Positions 49,501 through 60,680 of a DNA stretch of 64,000 bases are shown one piece after another (the first letter of the stretch is position 1; each line of letters starts with the position of its first letter). This DNA comes from Carnegiea gigantea. Lineage: Eukaryota > Streptophyta > Magnoliopsida > Caryophyllales > Cactaceae. The stretch is from contig JAKOGI010000107.1 in assembly GCA_029747015.1 (NCBI GenBank), forward strand, positions 1,080,606 through 1,144,605, read 5' to 3'. Made by a program: the position numbers and the translations under genes. The notes below the pieces were generated by a model. The model was not told where the DNA came from, did no database searches, and was given only the letters and a program-made list of their open reading frames with translations.

Positions 49501-50307
49501 AGTCATGGATTCTTGGTTTCAAAACCTTTGTGTGGTGTAGTGTGCAATTCCAGTTATAATCTCTTTTGTAGCAGCATCGGAATTTTGGTTGAATCGAAGT
49601 GCTGATGCAAATCAAAGGTCAATTTCTAATAAAGACGTCCTGTGTTAAACGGTTTCCAAGTTCCTGTGTGGACCACAGGAATAAGTAGCCAAGACTAAAA
49701 AAATTCTTGCTTCTTTTTGCAATGTCAAAATACTCCTATGATCTGCATACAAGGAGTTCAGCAGGTTAGTTTCTTGATATTTCCCTGTAACTTGGATTTT
49801 ATTCAGTTTTATTTGTTTCTGTTTATATTTAGTCATGATGCTCTTTTTTTTTTTTTTTTGGTTTTTTGGGGGGGGGGGGGGCAGAGACTGATCAATATCC
49901 TACTCTAACATAAGAAGAAACTCAAACATCAAAATGTTGGCATTTACTCAGCATTCTGTTAGTTGGGATGAATATGATGCTTCTGCCATTGTCTTGTTTG
50001 CTTGCATTGGTTAGTGTTTTAATGAACTTACTGTTCAGACAATGATCCTATGCAAAGTTCTGATATGTCTAAAGCAATGTGTTCATAAACATGTGCAGCC
50101 TGCACAGTTTCGTTTTTCTTGTTTCCATGCTTCTTAGGGGCCGTTCGATTGTGATGGATCAACATTGGGGCAGGGAATATAGTTCCTGTTGACATTTGGT
50201 TGGTGTTTTTTTTTTTTTTTAAAATTCCGCTTCCCCCACATGTTGTAATGAAGTTCCCTAAGACCCTTATAGGCATCCCCCTCAATGACCTATCAACTCC
50301 CCCACCG

Positions 50308-50343
<36 letters not shown>

Positions 50344-53300
50344 CATCGCTCGCTCTCTCTTCCTTGCCTAACCACCAAAATCACCATGCAGTCCATAGAC
50401 TCTCTATTACCACCAGCCTATACTGTACCACTACTGGACAATTTACCAGCCAACATGTTGCAGTGTTACCTGTGGTCCGAGAATGCCTGTATTTTGCGGA
50501 TGCTACTCATGAGGGGAGGTAGAGAGAGAAGTTTTGCCAGCGTCCCTTCTTTGTGACCATTGGTCTCTTTTTAAATGTTGGTTTTGTGCGTGCTTGTGTG
50601 TATATGAGCGCATGTTTGTGCACAAAGGAGGGGTTAGTTTTTTGCAACCATAGATCTACAATCGAGTTGTAAAAAGATTGTTTCTATTGGACTCTACATT
50701 AAAAAGGGCATCAATTGTCTATTGCACAACAAAAAAATCGAGGGAATTTTAATTTGACATTTCACTTTGGTCATTTATAATCCAAAGATGAAAAGGAGGT
50801 GACTTTTTCGGTGGCTTGGAAATTAGTCAGCCTCTATTCGATGCAATAAAGCTATAATATCAGAGCAAAGTGTGGTTGGAGTTTTTGTCTTGTTTGATAA
50901 AGCGAATTTTTGTTTAGAGACCAACAAGGTTGGATGCAAACTAAGTAACCCATTAGAAACTAATTATAACCCACGAAATGGCTGTTAACAAACTCAAGAG
51001 CTCCTAACAAAGAAGAACGAAAGTGAACTATTATCTGAAAAAATACAAAGTTGATGCAGTTAAGGTTCGTCTGCAGTCAAAGCGCACTCTACTCTACCCA
51101 AATTATCGAAGAGGAGGCATAAGGAATAATTATTCTCACTTTAGTATACTTTTCTGCTGAAGAAGCCATCCTAAGCCGAAAGGCAATGTTGGTAGATTTG
51201 ACATCCATGGGAAACTGAAGCTGTGAAAATCAGATTTGACATCCATGGGAAACTGAAGCTGTGAAAATCTAACTCGAAACAATGGTAGCATGATTCGTAA
51301 ATTCGAATTCCCTTTCCAGGTGAAACTCCTATTACAGATCCTCTATGTTAATCTATCATTGTGAGGCTTTGCAAACACACTGCAGTTTACAGGTGGTCAC
51401 TGCCAAATTAGCTTCCCAGTAAACTTGTTAAACTGAATTTAGAGAACTGTTTTGGGGGGGGGGGGGGGGGATAGAAGCTTTTCAGGGTTGGAGAGCTAGA
51501 GTCGATTGAAAATTTTCTAGAATCAGGACCCCTCTCTAATCTTGTTTGCAAAGGAGCGCCTTAAAGAGAACCTGTTAAGTACCTAAGTTTATTGCAGAAA
51601 TGAACATGATAGCCACTTTCACAAAAGGAATGATGATTAAAAAAAGGGCGATTGAAGACACAGTAGGAATTCTGCTACAATAATGCGAAGAGAAGATACA
51701 CATGCGACATCTAGAGCATAAAGGAGAGAAAAAGGGTCTGTCAAAGCACTATGATCATACGTGATACTGGAGAAACTGAGGGAAGAAGCAGACCTTGTAA
51801 GAGATATGGGGGAGTGAAATATTTAACTCATTGGTATTGAATTTAGTTGTCAACTTGGAAGTGGGAAAAAGTTTAGGCTCCTATTTGGTGTTGTATGGAG
51901 ATCGGCCGGATACAATCAGAAAAGTTGGGATTCTTTGTTAATTGCTTAGCATATTAATAAGGGGAAGAATCGCGAAGAAAAAGGATGGGAGAAAGGAACC
52001 CATGTTTTATAAGGAAAAAAGAATAATTATGTATCTCATGGTCAGAATGTTGGATGCAAAGCTAGCATACTATGCGAAAGGATCACACATCAAATGTGGA
52101 GACTATCCAAAAAATCTAAAACATCAAAAGAAGAATGACAAAAGTTCCCATGATCACAAAACTAGAGTCTTGTTTAGATTATCTTTAAAGCTCTGAAAGA
52201 GCGTCTCCACTTTGTCAAAGACTCTTGTATCTCTCTCACTCCATGACATTCTTCTTCTTAGCTTCCCTACACTAAAACAAAAAGAACCCCTCCAAGGCAA
52301 GGCTGGTTCTTGATAGAGTTTGAAGTAACCAAGAAACACCCAAGCAACTACAGACTAGTTACCATGGAGCTCTTGCAAAATGACAATGAAGCGGCTACTC
52401 ATCAGGAGATCCAAAATCTATTTTGCCAAGATTTTCCCCTGTTGTGTGAATTATTGCTCGTCAAATACTCCCACAGGATGCTTCCCAACTAAAAACTGAA
52501 ACTTTTAAAGGAGCCAAACACTTCCATATGAGCTTCCAAGGGAACGCTTGTTTACTAATCAAAATATATATGCATTTTGGGATTGCCTAAATTATTGACT
52601 AGAAATTCACCCTTTCCCCCTCCCCCCTCCCTCTCCTTTTGAAAGAGGCTTTTAATGTGTGGAAATGATTGAAGGTTTGAGGTGAAAGTGCATGGGAAGA
52701 TGCTGTTTCTCATTTGACTAGTATTATTGTACGTCTTTCAAGTTTTAGGAGGTATCCTTTGCCCTTAAGGCCACACAAATATATTACTTTTCCTTCAACT
52801 CCCACTTAGGCTCATGGATGGCAATGAAAAAATCTGCTTCAGAGCTGCATAAGCTTACCATGACAATGTACATTTACCTTGTTTTTGAGCTATTCATCCT
52901 GCTCAAACTTCGTGAAAAGAGAGAGGGGTATGCAGATACATGTCGTCTATTGCATTGAGGCAATGGTTATTGGTTAGTGCTTGAGAAATTGGTTTTACCA
53001 AATTTTTAATGGGTTGTCTCTCTGGTATGCAGAAATGCAGGTCATAGTTTGTTTGAGATTTGAGAATAAAACTGGATTTTGAACAACACCACAGTTACTT
53101 TATTTTGGTTGGCAGTCTCCGAGTTTGCAATGTTTCTTCTGTTTCTACTCATTTTGGAACCCTCTTGCTACTGTTATTGTTGACTCGGTTGTGATGATTG
53201 AGTCCTGTACTGCTCCCTGTTGTCGCGACTGGGGTTGATATTTAATCAGCTGTTTGTTTCATGGGAAAGAACCAAGCGTTTATCTTTGTGAGGTCTAAAT

Positions 53301-55682
53301 TAAGTCAGGATCCTCTCTTTGTTTCTTCTTATTTATCCTTCTATAGTATATTATAGCACTTTTTATCAAGAGGAGACATTATCCAGTTCAAGAAAATTGT
53401 GTTCCAGGTTACAGTTTTGAAGCACTGCACTTACTGGGTTGTGATGGTTAAAGTATAAAAAGGTTTTTCTTGTTTAGGTTTCCATTCTTATGGACTAGCT
53501 TGTCTTTGACATGTGGTGTTGTATCATTTTGTTCAAGTTTATCATTGCTTGAAATTTGTAATTGATCTCTGATGTCATATATATTAAATTGATAACAGGC
53601 ATCTCCCCTGACGAGGAGTCCATTGGGTCTGGAACAAAGAAGTCTAGTGCATCATCAGGTAGTAGATCTCGAGAACGGAAGGAGTTTCTGCGTAGATTTG
53701 TGGACTGTCGAGTTTTTAAATCTAATCTGGAGAGCTGGTTTGAAGAAATATCAGATAAGTCAGGAATAGAGTCCTTTGACACGCCTTTTGAGCTGGTAGA
53801 ACTTCAAAAATTTGATTATGCCTTAGAAGGAATATGCTTCCAGCAACTTATCCGGATGCCCAGTGCTATATATGCTTCAACATCTGATAGTGCTGAAGCT
53901 ACAGCTTATCTTGCCATAGAGGATTTCCTGCATGCATGTGTGAAGGGTTTGTGGGAAGCATTTTGGAGTGAGGGGGAGCCATTACCATTCTATGTAGCGT
54001 GCCTCTGCAATGAGAATATGAAATTCTACCAGGCTGAAAGGGCAATTGCTAATGGTAGGCTCGGAGGTCTCTGTGCAGCGGCCATTTTGCTTAAGAATGC
54101 CAGACATCCGCATGGGAGGTGGCAGGAAGTTCTTGAGCTTGCCCTATTGACGCCTGATATTGGAACCCTTGCCGTAGACGGGGCGCGGCTTCCCCCTCTG
54201 TCCATCTTAGGTGATGCTCTATATTTTGCTGTTCGAATAATGTTGTCTAGAAGCCTAAGCAAGGCGGGTATTTGTCAATGTCCAAGCCCCGCGTTTGTGC
54301 TTCTGGTTGATTCCCAATGTGCTGGTGTGATAAAAGTTGAAGGGGATGTGAACAAGTTGGATTTTAATGCAAATAATGTATATGAATGTGCAGCAGAATG
54401 GATAAAACATCATTCCCATATTTCCATGTCACCAATTGACAGGATATGGAACAAGCTTGGGAATGCTAACTGGGGAGACATAGGCGCTCTTCAGGTGCTT
54501 TTTGCTACTTATCATTCTATCCTCCAGTTGGCAGGAGCACCCAAGCATTCTATTGAAGACTTGGCTGCTGATCACAGTTCCCGGCTTCAAGCAAGAAGGA
54601 TAGAGAGACAACTTGCGGACACCACCGTGAATGGACATGGCTTATTCCGTTATCAACAGAGGCATGGTTCCCCAGAAATTAAAGAAATTCAAGAAGATTA
54701 CAATCAAGTGGAGCAAGATGAGCAGATGAAGCTGGAAGTTGGGTCAGTCTTGTGGGTGGAGGATTCTAACAATAAGAAAGGCTATCAGATTTGCGAAATC
54801 CGCAATGATGGTGAACTTCTTTATTACATAGCAAGTGCTCCTGAGGATCCCCAAGAAGCTCTGTTTTTATACATTGGTTCTCCTCCCTCTCAGGTGGAGC
54901 CTGCTTGGGAGGACATGAATCTGTGGTACCATGTTCAGAGGCAAACTAAGGTACTGACAATAATGAAGCAGAAAGGTGCATTAAGCAAGTACTTGCCTCA
55001 ATTGATTGTGTCTGGTAGGATAACTCACTCGGGTCACTGTCAAAGTTCAAGCTCAGGTCTGGATTGTGATCACCCATGGTGTGGGACACCTGTCTTGGTG
55101 ACTAGGCCTGTTGGAGAAACTCTAACTGATATAGTCAGGAGTGGCCGCCTTAGCTCAGATGAGGCTATCAAGTGTTGCCATGACTGCTTGTCAGCATTGT
55201 CAGATGCTGCTGCTTTCAACGTCCGACATGGTGACATTCGCCCGGAAAATGTGATTTATGTCACCTCAGGTGTGAGCCATCCTTACTTCGTCTTGATTGG
55301 GTGGGGCCATGCTGTCCTAGAAGAAAGAGACCGGCCCACTATGAATCTTCACTTTTCTTCCACTTACGCCCTTCAAGAGGGTAAGTTGTGCTCGGCATCA
55401 GATGCAGAGAGCCTTGTTTACATGCTTTACTTTTGTGCTGGAGGAGAGTTGCCTGAGTTGGATTCGGTTGAGGGGGCACTGCAGTGGAGGGAGAGGGCTT
55501 GGTCAAGGAGGTTGATACAACAGAAACTAGGAGATATCTCAGCCGTCCTGAAAGCTTTTGCTGACTATGTTGACAGTCTTTGTGGGACCCCCTATCCTAT
55601 GGACTATGGCATCTGGTTGAGACGGTTAAGAAGACACATTCGTGAGGATGATCACGGCAAGGATGTTGACTTGTCCGGTTAG
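46516..55682 (+). CDS. Plant-conserved protein-kinase-fold (probable pseudokinase) protein, 2 coding exons
   Basis: Exons: 46516-46561 (MPRPWQRRHWQFNRF plus one base, donor GTATGT) and 53599-55682 (acceptor GATAACAG), phase 1 on both sides; predicted 709 residues. Exon 2 is well supported: ISPDEESIGSGTKKSS, FELVELQKFDYALEG, ASTSDSAEATAYLAIEDFLH, a central conserved region, and a kinase C-lobe. The lobe has HGDIRPENV at about residue 559, in place of HRD...N. Where DFG should lie it has IGWGHA at about residue 582, then SASDAESLVYMLY. Loss of the DFG Asp and no clear ATP-binding Lys suggest a pseudokinase. Related plant proteins of unknown function have the same layout, often with a short variable N-terminus. 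Exon 2 is near certain. Exon 1 is inferred from the promoter, donor and phase; another first exon is possible. Confidence 0.8.
48733..49128 (-). mobile_element. Relic of the 3' end of an RTE LINE
   Basis: The order AACAACTCC, AGGGTCTAGGGAGAACTAGT, GGCAACCTTACC and GAGAGACCGATTCC matches the 3' end of the LINE at 22334 onward. ACCTTAATC, CCTATCTTG and CATGCCCTGCGTAAG correspond to that LINE's downstream block. It is strongly decayed, 5'-truncated and lies within the long intron. Confidence 0.7.
50309..50340. repeat. (CT)n microsatellite
   Basis: Uninterrupted CT run of about 32 bases. Confidence 0.95.
51194..51269. repeat. Perfect 38-bp tandem duplication
   Basis: The unit starting AGATTTGACATCCATGGGAA occurs at 51194-51231 and again, identical, at 51232-51269. 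Confidence 0.97.
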
Positions 55683-56500
55683 TCTACCCTTAGGAATCTT
55701 CTGGATCTTTTCACTCGTCATGATTCGAATCAGATTTTTGCAATTTTTGGACGCTTGCATTTTATGGGATACCATGGTGCAGTTTGATTTTGTGAAGAAT
55801 TCGGTGTCTGTTCTTTGGGCACCATGACAATCAGCTTACACGCCCCCGGCTTTACCCCAGATGGGGTTCGGTAATTAGCTTAATTAATTATGGGTATCGC
55901 AACCTGAGTTCTTTTTGTATCAAATTTCAGCGATTTGTAATTCTTCTGTAAAGAGAAGGTACAATCATCCTGTCTAGAATCTGGGTCTTTTGCTGCTTGT
56001 AATGGAGTCTCTTTTACCAGCGAGAGGAAATTGGAAAGGGTCCATGGAAATGACAAATCTGTATGTAAATGGTCTGCATTCTTTTTTCTCTGCCAGCAAC
56101 TTCTGAATCGGGGATTTGCAAGTTTGTGATTCAAATTGCCAAGTCGGGAGAGTGAGAGTCTGCATTATGTTGTGCTGTCCTCACGCATTTTGCCGCTGGT
56201 TAGGGTCTATTTTTTTTTATCCCGGGTTTCTTTTTTTTGGTTTTTGTGAAGTGCAGTTGTGGCGCATTGATAGGCTTGAGTGGTGCTTATTCTTTGTTGT
56301 AACGACTAGAAAACAGTGCGAAGCGTTAATGTATTTATTTTTCTTTTTTGTTTTAATTCAAGGGGCGAATTGAGTGATGCTGGAAGACTTGAAAGTGAAA
56401 AACACATTCATCCATGATATGTTGCACCATTATAAAACTATGTAACAAAATCAGCTTCAAGAAATTGCACAGTTGAGAAATAAATACTATCCAAAATGCA
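55683..56500 (+). other. 3' UTR and downstream flank of the pseudokinase-like gene
   Basis: No open frame of interest. T-rich stretches and an AATAAA-type word near 56479 are candidate 3'-end signals. The true transcript end cannot be fixed. Confidence 0.4.
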
Positions 56501-57043
56501 ATGTAAATTCTCATCACTTACAATAAGTGTTTTTTTTGAGGGGAATTAGTACTATTGGGCTGATCTTTATGTTTAGGTTTTGGGAGAAATTTACGTCTTC
56601 CTATAATGTCCACGTATTAAGAGGTAGAGGTAAACTAAGAGTTCGTTGTTCTTCCAATAGGAGGTGTAATTTGTTGAGCTTTTCTGCAATATGAATGGGT
56701 AACTTAATCAATTTCTTCTATTATATTTTCAATGCACGAAGATGGAAGTTCACACTAAACAAATATCTTGGAAAAAAAGGCAAGCCAATAATGAAATAGC
56801 AATAAATAAAGATGAAGGTAAAAAGGAAAGAATAGAAGCTACATGTTTTCTTTTTTGTTTTTTAAACAAAATTGTTTTTTAAATGTTAAGTTTTGTGATT
56901 GTTGGATTCTTAAGTTGCATACATATAATGAAACTAAGATATAACTAAGATATTACACAATATCAGTCTAACAATAGTCTAAACAAAACCCTAAAAAAAC
57001 CTAACTAAAAGTTCCAAGCAATAGAAAAGTGAAGTCACTTTAA

Positions 57044-57205
57044 GGGCCTGTTCTTTTCGTGGGTCAATCCATATTTATCCACTTCAACCTATTTCAACCT
57101 ATTTCAACCCACTTGAAAAAAAAATACCAACTTCAACCCACTTCAACCTACCTCAACTTACTTCAACCTACCTCAACCCACTTCAATCAACTTCAACCCA
57201 CCCCT
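57044..57205. mobile_element. Partial Tourist-like MITE, same family as the giant element
   Basis: Starts GGGCCTGTTCTTTTCGTGGG after TAA and continues with repeated CTTCAACCTA/CTTCAACCCA words and an AAAAAAAAATACCAACTTCAA block, as in the right arm of the neighbouring 3.4-kb element. The matching right terminus is absent, so it is truncated or rearranged. It lies about 40 bp from the giant element. Confidence 0.6.
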
Positions 57206-57525
57206 TTCATAATTTTAATAATTTGTAAAGTATCATGTGAGATTTAGGGTCTGTTGTTTTCGTGGGTAAATTGGGTGGGTAAAAGGGTGAAGTAGGTTGA
57301 AGTAGGTTGAGTGGGTTGAGGTAGGTTGAAGTTGGTATTTTTTTTTTTTTTTTTGAGGTGGGTTAAAATAGGTTGAAGTGGATTAATGTAGTTTGAATTG
57401 CGTAGAAATTGATATATTATTTATGTGGTGAGTTGAAGTGGGTTAAAATAATGAGAATATAATTAATGTGTGATAAATTTATGAAGGTATCGAAAATTTG
57501 TGAAATTTGTGTTTATTCTTTTTTA

Positions 57526-59041
57526 TTTTTTATTTTTTATATGTTTTATTTTTTATTTTTTATTTTTTATTTTTGATTTTTCTATTTTTCTATTTTCTAT
57601 TTTCTATTTTTGATTTTTGATTTTTATATTTTTTTAGGTTTATTTTAAATTTTTTATTTTTTAAATTTTTTAATTTTTTAATTTTTATTTTTTTAATTTT
57701 AATTTTAATTTTTTATGTTTAATTTTTGATGTTTAATTTTTCATTTTCCATTTTTCATTTTTTTATTTTTTATTTTTCTATTTTTCTATTTTTTATTTTT
57801 TATTCTTATAATTTTTTGTTTTTATAATTTATATTTTATATTTTATATTTTATTTTTTTGTTAATTTTTACGATTTCTTATTTTTTATTTTGTTAATTTT
57901 GTTAATTTCTTATTTTTTATTTTTTATTTTTTATTTTTTTATTTTTTATTTTGTATTTTGTATTTTGTATTTTTCATTTTCATTTTTCATTTTTCATTTT
58001 TCATTTTTATTTTTATGTTTTATTTCTTATTTCTAATTTCTTATTTTTTACTTTTTACTGTTTTTATTTTTTTATACTTCATTTTTTATTTTTTATTTTT
58101 TATTTTTCATTTTTCGATGATTTTATGCTTTTTAGGTTTTTATGTTTTTATTTCTTATCTCTTATTTTTTATTTTTTTATTTTTTACATTAATTTTTCAT
58201 TCTTCATTTTTCATTTTTATTTGTCATTTTTTTACGTTTTAATTTTTTATGTTTTATGTTTTATTTTTCATTTTTCATTTTTTATTTTTTATTTTTTGTT
58301 TTCCATTTTTTATGTTTTTATGTTTTTATTTATTTGTTTCTTATTTCTTATTTTTTATTTTTATTTTTTACATTTTAATTTTAATTTTTTATTTCTTATT
58401 TCTCAATTTTTTATGTTTTAATTTTTTAATTTTTTAATTTTTATTTCTTATTTTTTCTTTTTTTATGTTTTTATGTTTTTATGTTTTTATTTTTATTTTT
58501 TTATTTTGTGTTTTTTTTATTTTCTATTTTTTATTTTTTATTTTGTATTTTTCATGTTTCATTTTTTATTTTTTATGCTATATTTCTTATTTTTATTTTT
58601 TATTTTTTAATTTTTACTGTTTATTTTTTTCCTTCATTTTTTATTTTTTATTTTTCATTTTTTGATATTTTATGTTTTTTATGTTTTAATGCTTTTATTT
58701 CTTATTTCGTTTTTTATTTTTTTATTTTTCACATTTATTTTAAATTTTAAATTTTAAATTTTTATTTGTCATTTTTTTATTTTTTATTTTTTATGTTTTA
58801 TTTTTTATTTTTTATTTTTTGTTTTCTATTTTTTATGTATTTATGTCTTTATGTTTCATGTTTTTATTTTTTTATTTCTTATTTTTATTTTTTACTTTTT
58901 ATTTTTTACATTTTAATTTTAATTTTTTATTTCACATTTCTTAATTTTTTATGTTTTAATTTTTTTATTTTTTATTTTTTATTTCTTAATTCTTATTTTT
59001 TTATGTTTTAATTTTTTTATTTTTTTATTTTTATTTTGTTG
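57526..59041. repeat. T-rich left arm of (ATTTTTT)n-type low-complexity repeat
   Basis: Irregular TTTTTAT, TTTTCAT and TTTTTATG units. A higher-order period of about 525-545 bp is visible: TATTTGTCATTTTTTTA recurs near 58218 and 58763, and TTTTCYATTTTTTATGT near 58300 and 58824. The long Phe/Ile/Tyr-rich frames here are composition artefacts. Confidence 0.85.
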
Positions 59042-59064
59042 GAATTTTCTGTAACTTTTGTTTG

Positions 59065-60400
59065 CAACAAAAATAAAAAGAAAAAAATAAAAAATAAATA
59101 ATAAAAATTAATAACAAACAAAAATACAAAATAAAAAACTAAAAAATTAAAAATGAAATACAAAAAATTAAAAATTAAAAACAAAAAATTAAAAATAACT
59201 AATAAAAAATAAAAAATAAAGAACAAAAAATAAAAAATGTAAAAAAAGAAATAATAAATAAAAATTTCAAAATAAAAAATAAAAAAAGAAAATTAAAATG
59301 TAAAAAATTTAAAATAAAAAATAAGAAATAAGAAATTAAAAATAAAAACATTCAACATAAAAAACTAAAAAATAAACAGTAAAAAGTGAAGAATATAAAA
59401 TACAAAATAAAAATAAAAATTAGAAATTAGAAATTAAAAATGGAAAAATAAGAAAGATAAAAATAAAAATTTAAAATTTTAAAAATTAAATATTAAAAAT
59501 AAAAAGCTAAAAATCAGTAGTAAAAGAACAATAAAAATAAAAAATAAAAAATAAGAAATTTAAAAAAATAAAAAATGAAAGCATAAAACAAATAAAAAAT
59601 AAAAAATAAAAAATAAAAATAAAAAAGTTAAAATAAAATTTAAAAAATAAAATAATAAAAGTAAAAAATATAAAATATGAAATAAAAAATATAAAATTAC
59701 AAATTACAAATTACAAATTACAAATTACAAATTAACAAATTAACAAAAATTAAAAAATAAAAAACAAAAAATAAAAATAAAAAACATAAATATTAAAAAA
59801 TAAAAAATAAAAAATAAAAAGGAATTTAAAAAATACAAAATACAAAATACAAAATGCAAAAAACAAAAAATAAAAAATACAAAAATAAAAACATAAAAAA
59901 TTAAAAATTAAAATTAAAATATAAGAAAATAAAATAATAAAAAGTTATGAGTAAAAAATAAAATTTAAAAATAAAAAAATAAAAACAAAAACAAAAATAA
60001 AAATAAAAAATGAATAAAAGATAAAAAATAAAAAATAAAAATAAAAAATTAAAAATAAAGAATGAAAACATAAAAATTAAAAAACAAAAAACAAAAAAGA
60101 AAAATTAAAAAATTAAAAAATTAAAAATAAAAATTGAAAAATTGAAAAATTAAAAATCAAAAATTAAAAATTAAAAAAGAAATTAAAAATTAAAATTAAA
60201 AATTAAAAATAAAAAATAAAAAATTAAGAAATAAGAAATAAGAAAATACAAAATTAAAAAATAAAAAATGAAAAATGAAACAATAAAAATAATAAGTAAA
60301 AAATAAAAATAAAAATAAAAATAAAAATAAAAAATAAAAATTAAAAATTAAAAATTAAAAATTAGAAATTAAAAATGTAAAAATTAAAAAAATAAAAAAT
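59065..60400. repeat. A-rich right arm complementary in composition to the left arm
   Basis: Irregular AAAAATA, AAAATTA and AAATTAC units, for example a five-fold AAATTAC run near 59693-59730. Composition mirrors the left arm on the opposite strand. Base-by-base pairing along the whole arm was not verified. Confidence 0.8.
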
Positions 60401-60680
60401 AAAAAAGAATAAATCGAAATTTCACGAAATTTCGATAACTTCATAAATTATCACACATTAATTACATTCTCATTATTTTAACCCACTTCAATCCGCCACA
60501 TAAAAAATATGTCAACTTCAATCCACTTCAACCTACATCAACCAACTTCAACCAACTTCAACCAATTTCAACCCACCTCAAAAAAAAATACCAATTTCAA
60601 CCTACCTTAACCCACCTCAACCTCCTTCAACTTATTTCACCCTTTTACCCACCCAATTTACCCACGAAAAAAACAGGCCC

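Larger units (their letters stand above)
46562..53598 (+). other. 7.0-kb first intron of the pseudokinase-like gene
   Basis: GTATGT...AACAG boundaries. Contents seen: poly-T 47309-47332, an RTE relic at 48733-49128, G-runs at 49868-49881 and 51454-51470, a (CT)n tract at 50309-50340, a 38-bp perfect tandem duplication at 51194-51269, and otherwise AT-rich DNA. No separate gene was recognised. Some of it may contain untranslated exons that cannot be told apart here. Confidence 0.5.
57247..60680. mobile_element. Giant fold-back element with Tourist-like ends (3434 bp)
   Basis: The left end GGGTCTGTTGTTTTCGTGGG and the right end reversed, GGGCCTGTTTTTTTCGTGGG, begin inverted repeats of about 280 bp (57247-57525 and 60401-60680). 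These share TAAATTGGGTGGGTAAAAGG, GTGGGTTAAAATAATGAGAA and TAATTAATGTGTGATAA. Inside, the plus strand is almost pure T/A with long T runs up to 59041, then switches to A runs from 59065. The switch is a small hairpin (ATTTTGTTG/CAACAAAAT) with a 23-nt loop at 59042-59064. The flanks are TTA on the left and TAA on the right; TA is shared. No transposase is present. Confidence 0.88.

Noticed and set aside
50138..50560. GGGGCCGTTCGATTGTGATG at 50139 as the start of another MITE
   Set aside because: No matching inverted end or target duplication could be found downstream.
57951..59011. Several open frames of 60-156 codons rich in Phe, Ile and Tyr, looking like membrane proteins
   Set aside because: They arise from T-rich repeats that rarely contain stop codons in that orientation; they overlap in several frames and lie within the fold-back element.
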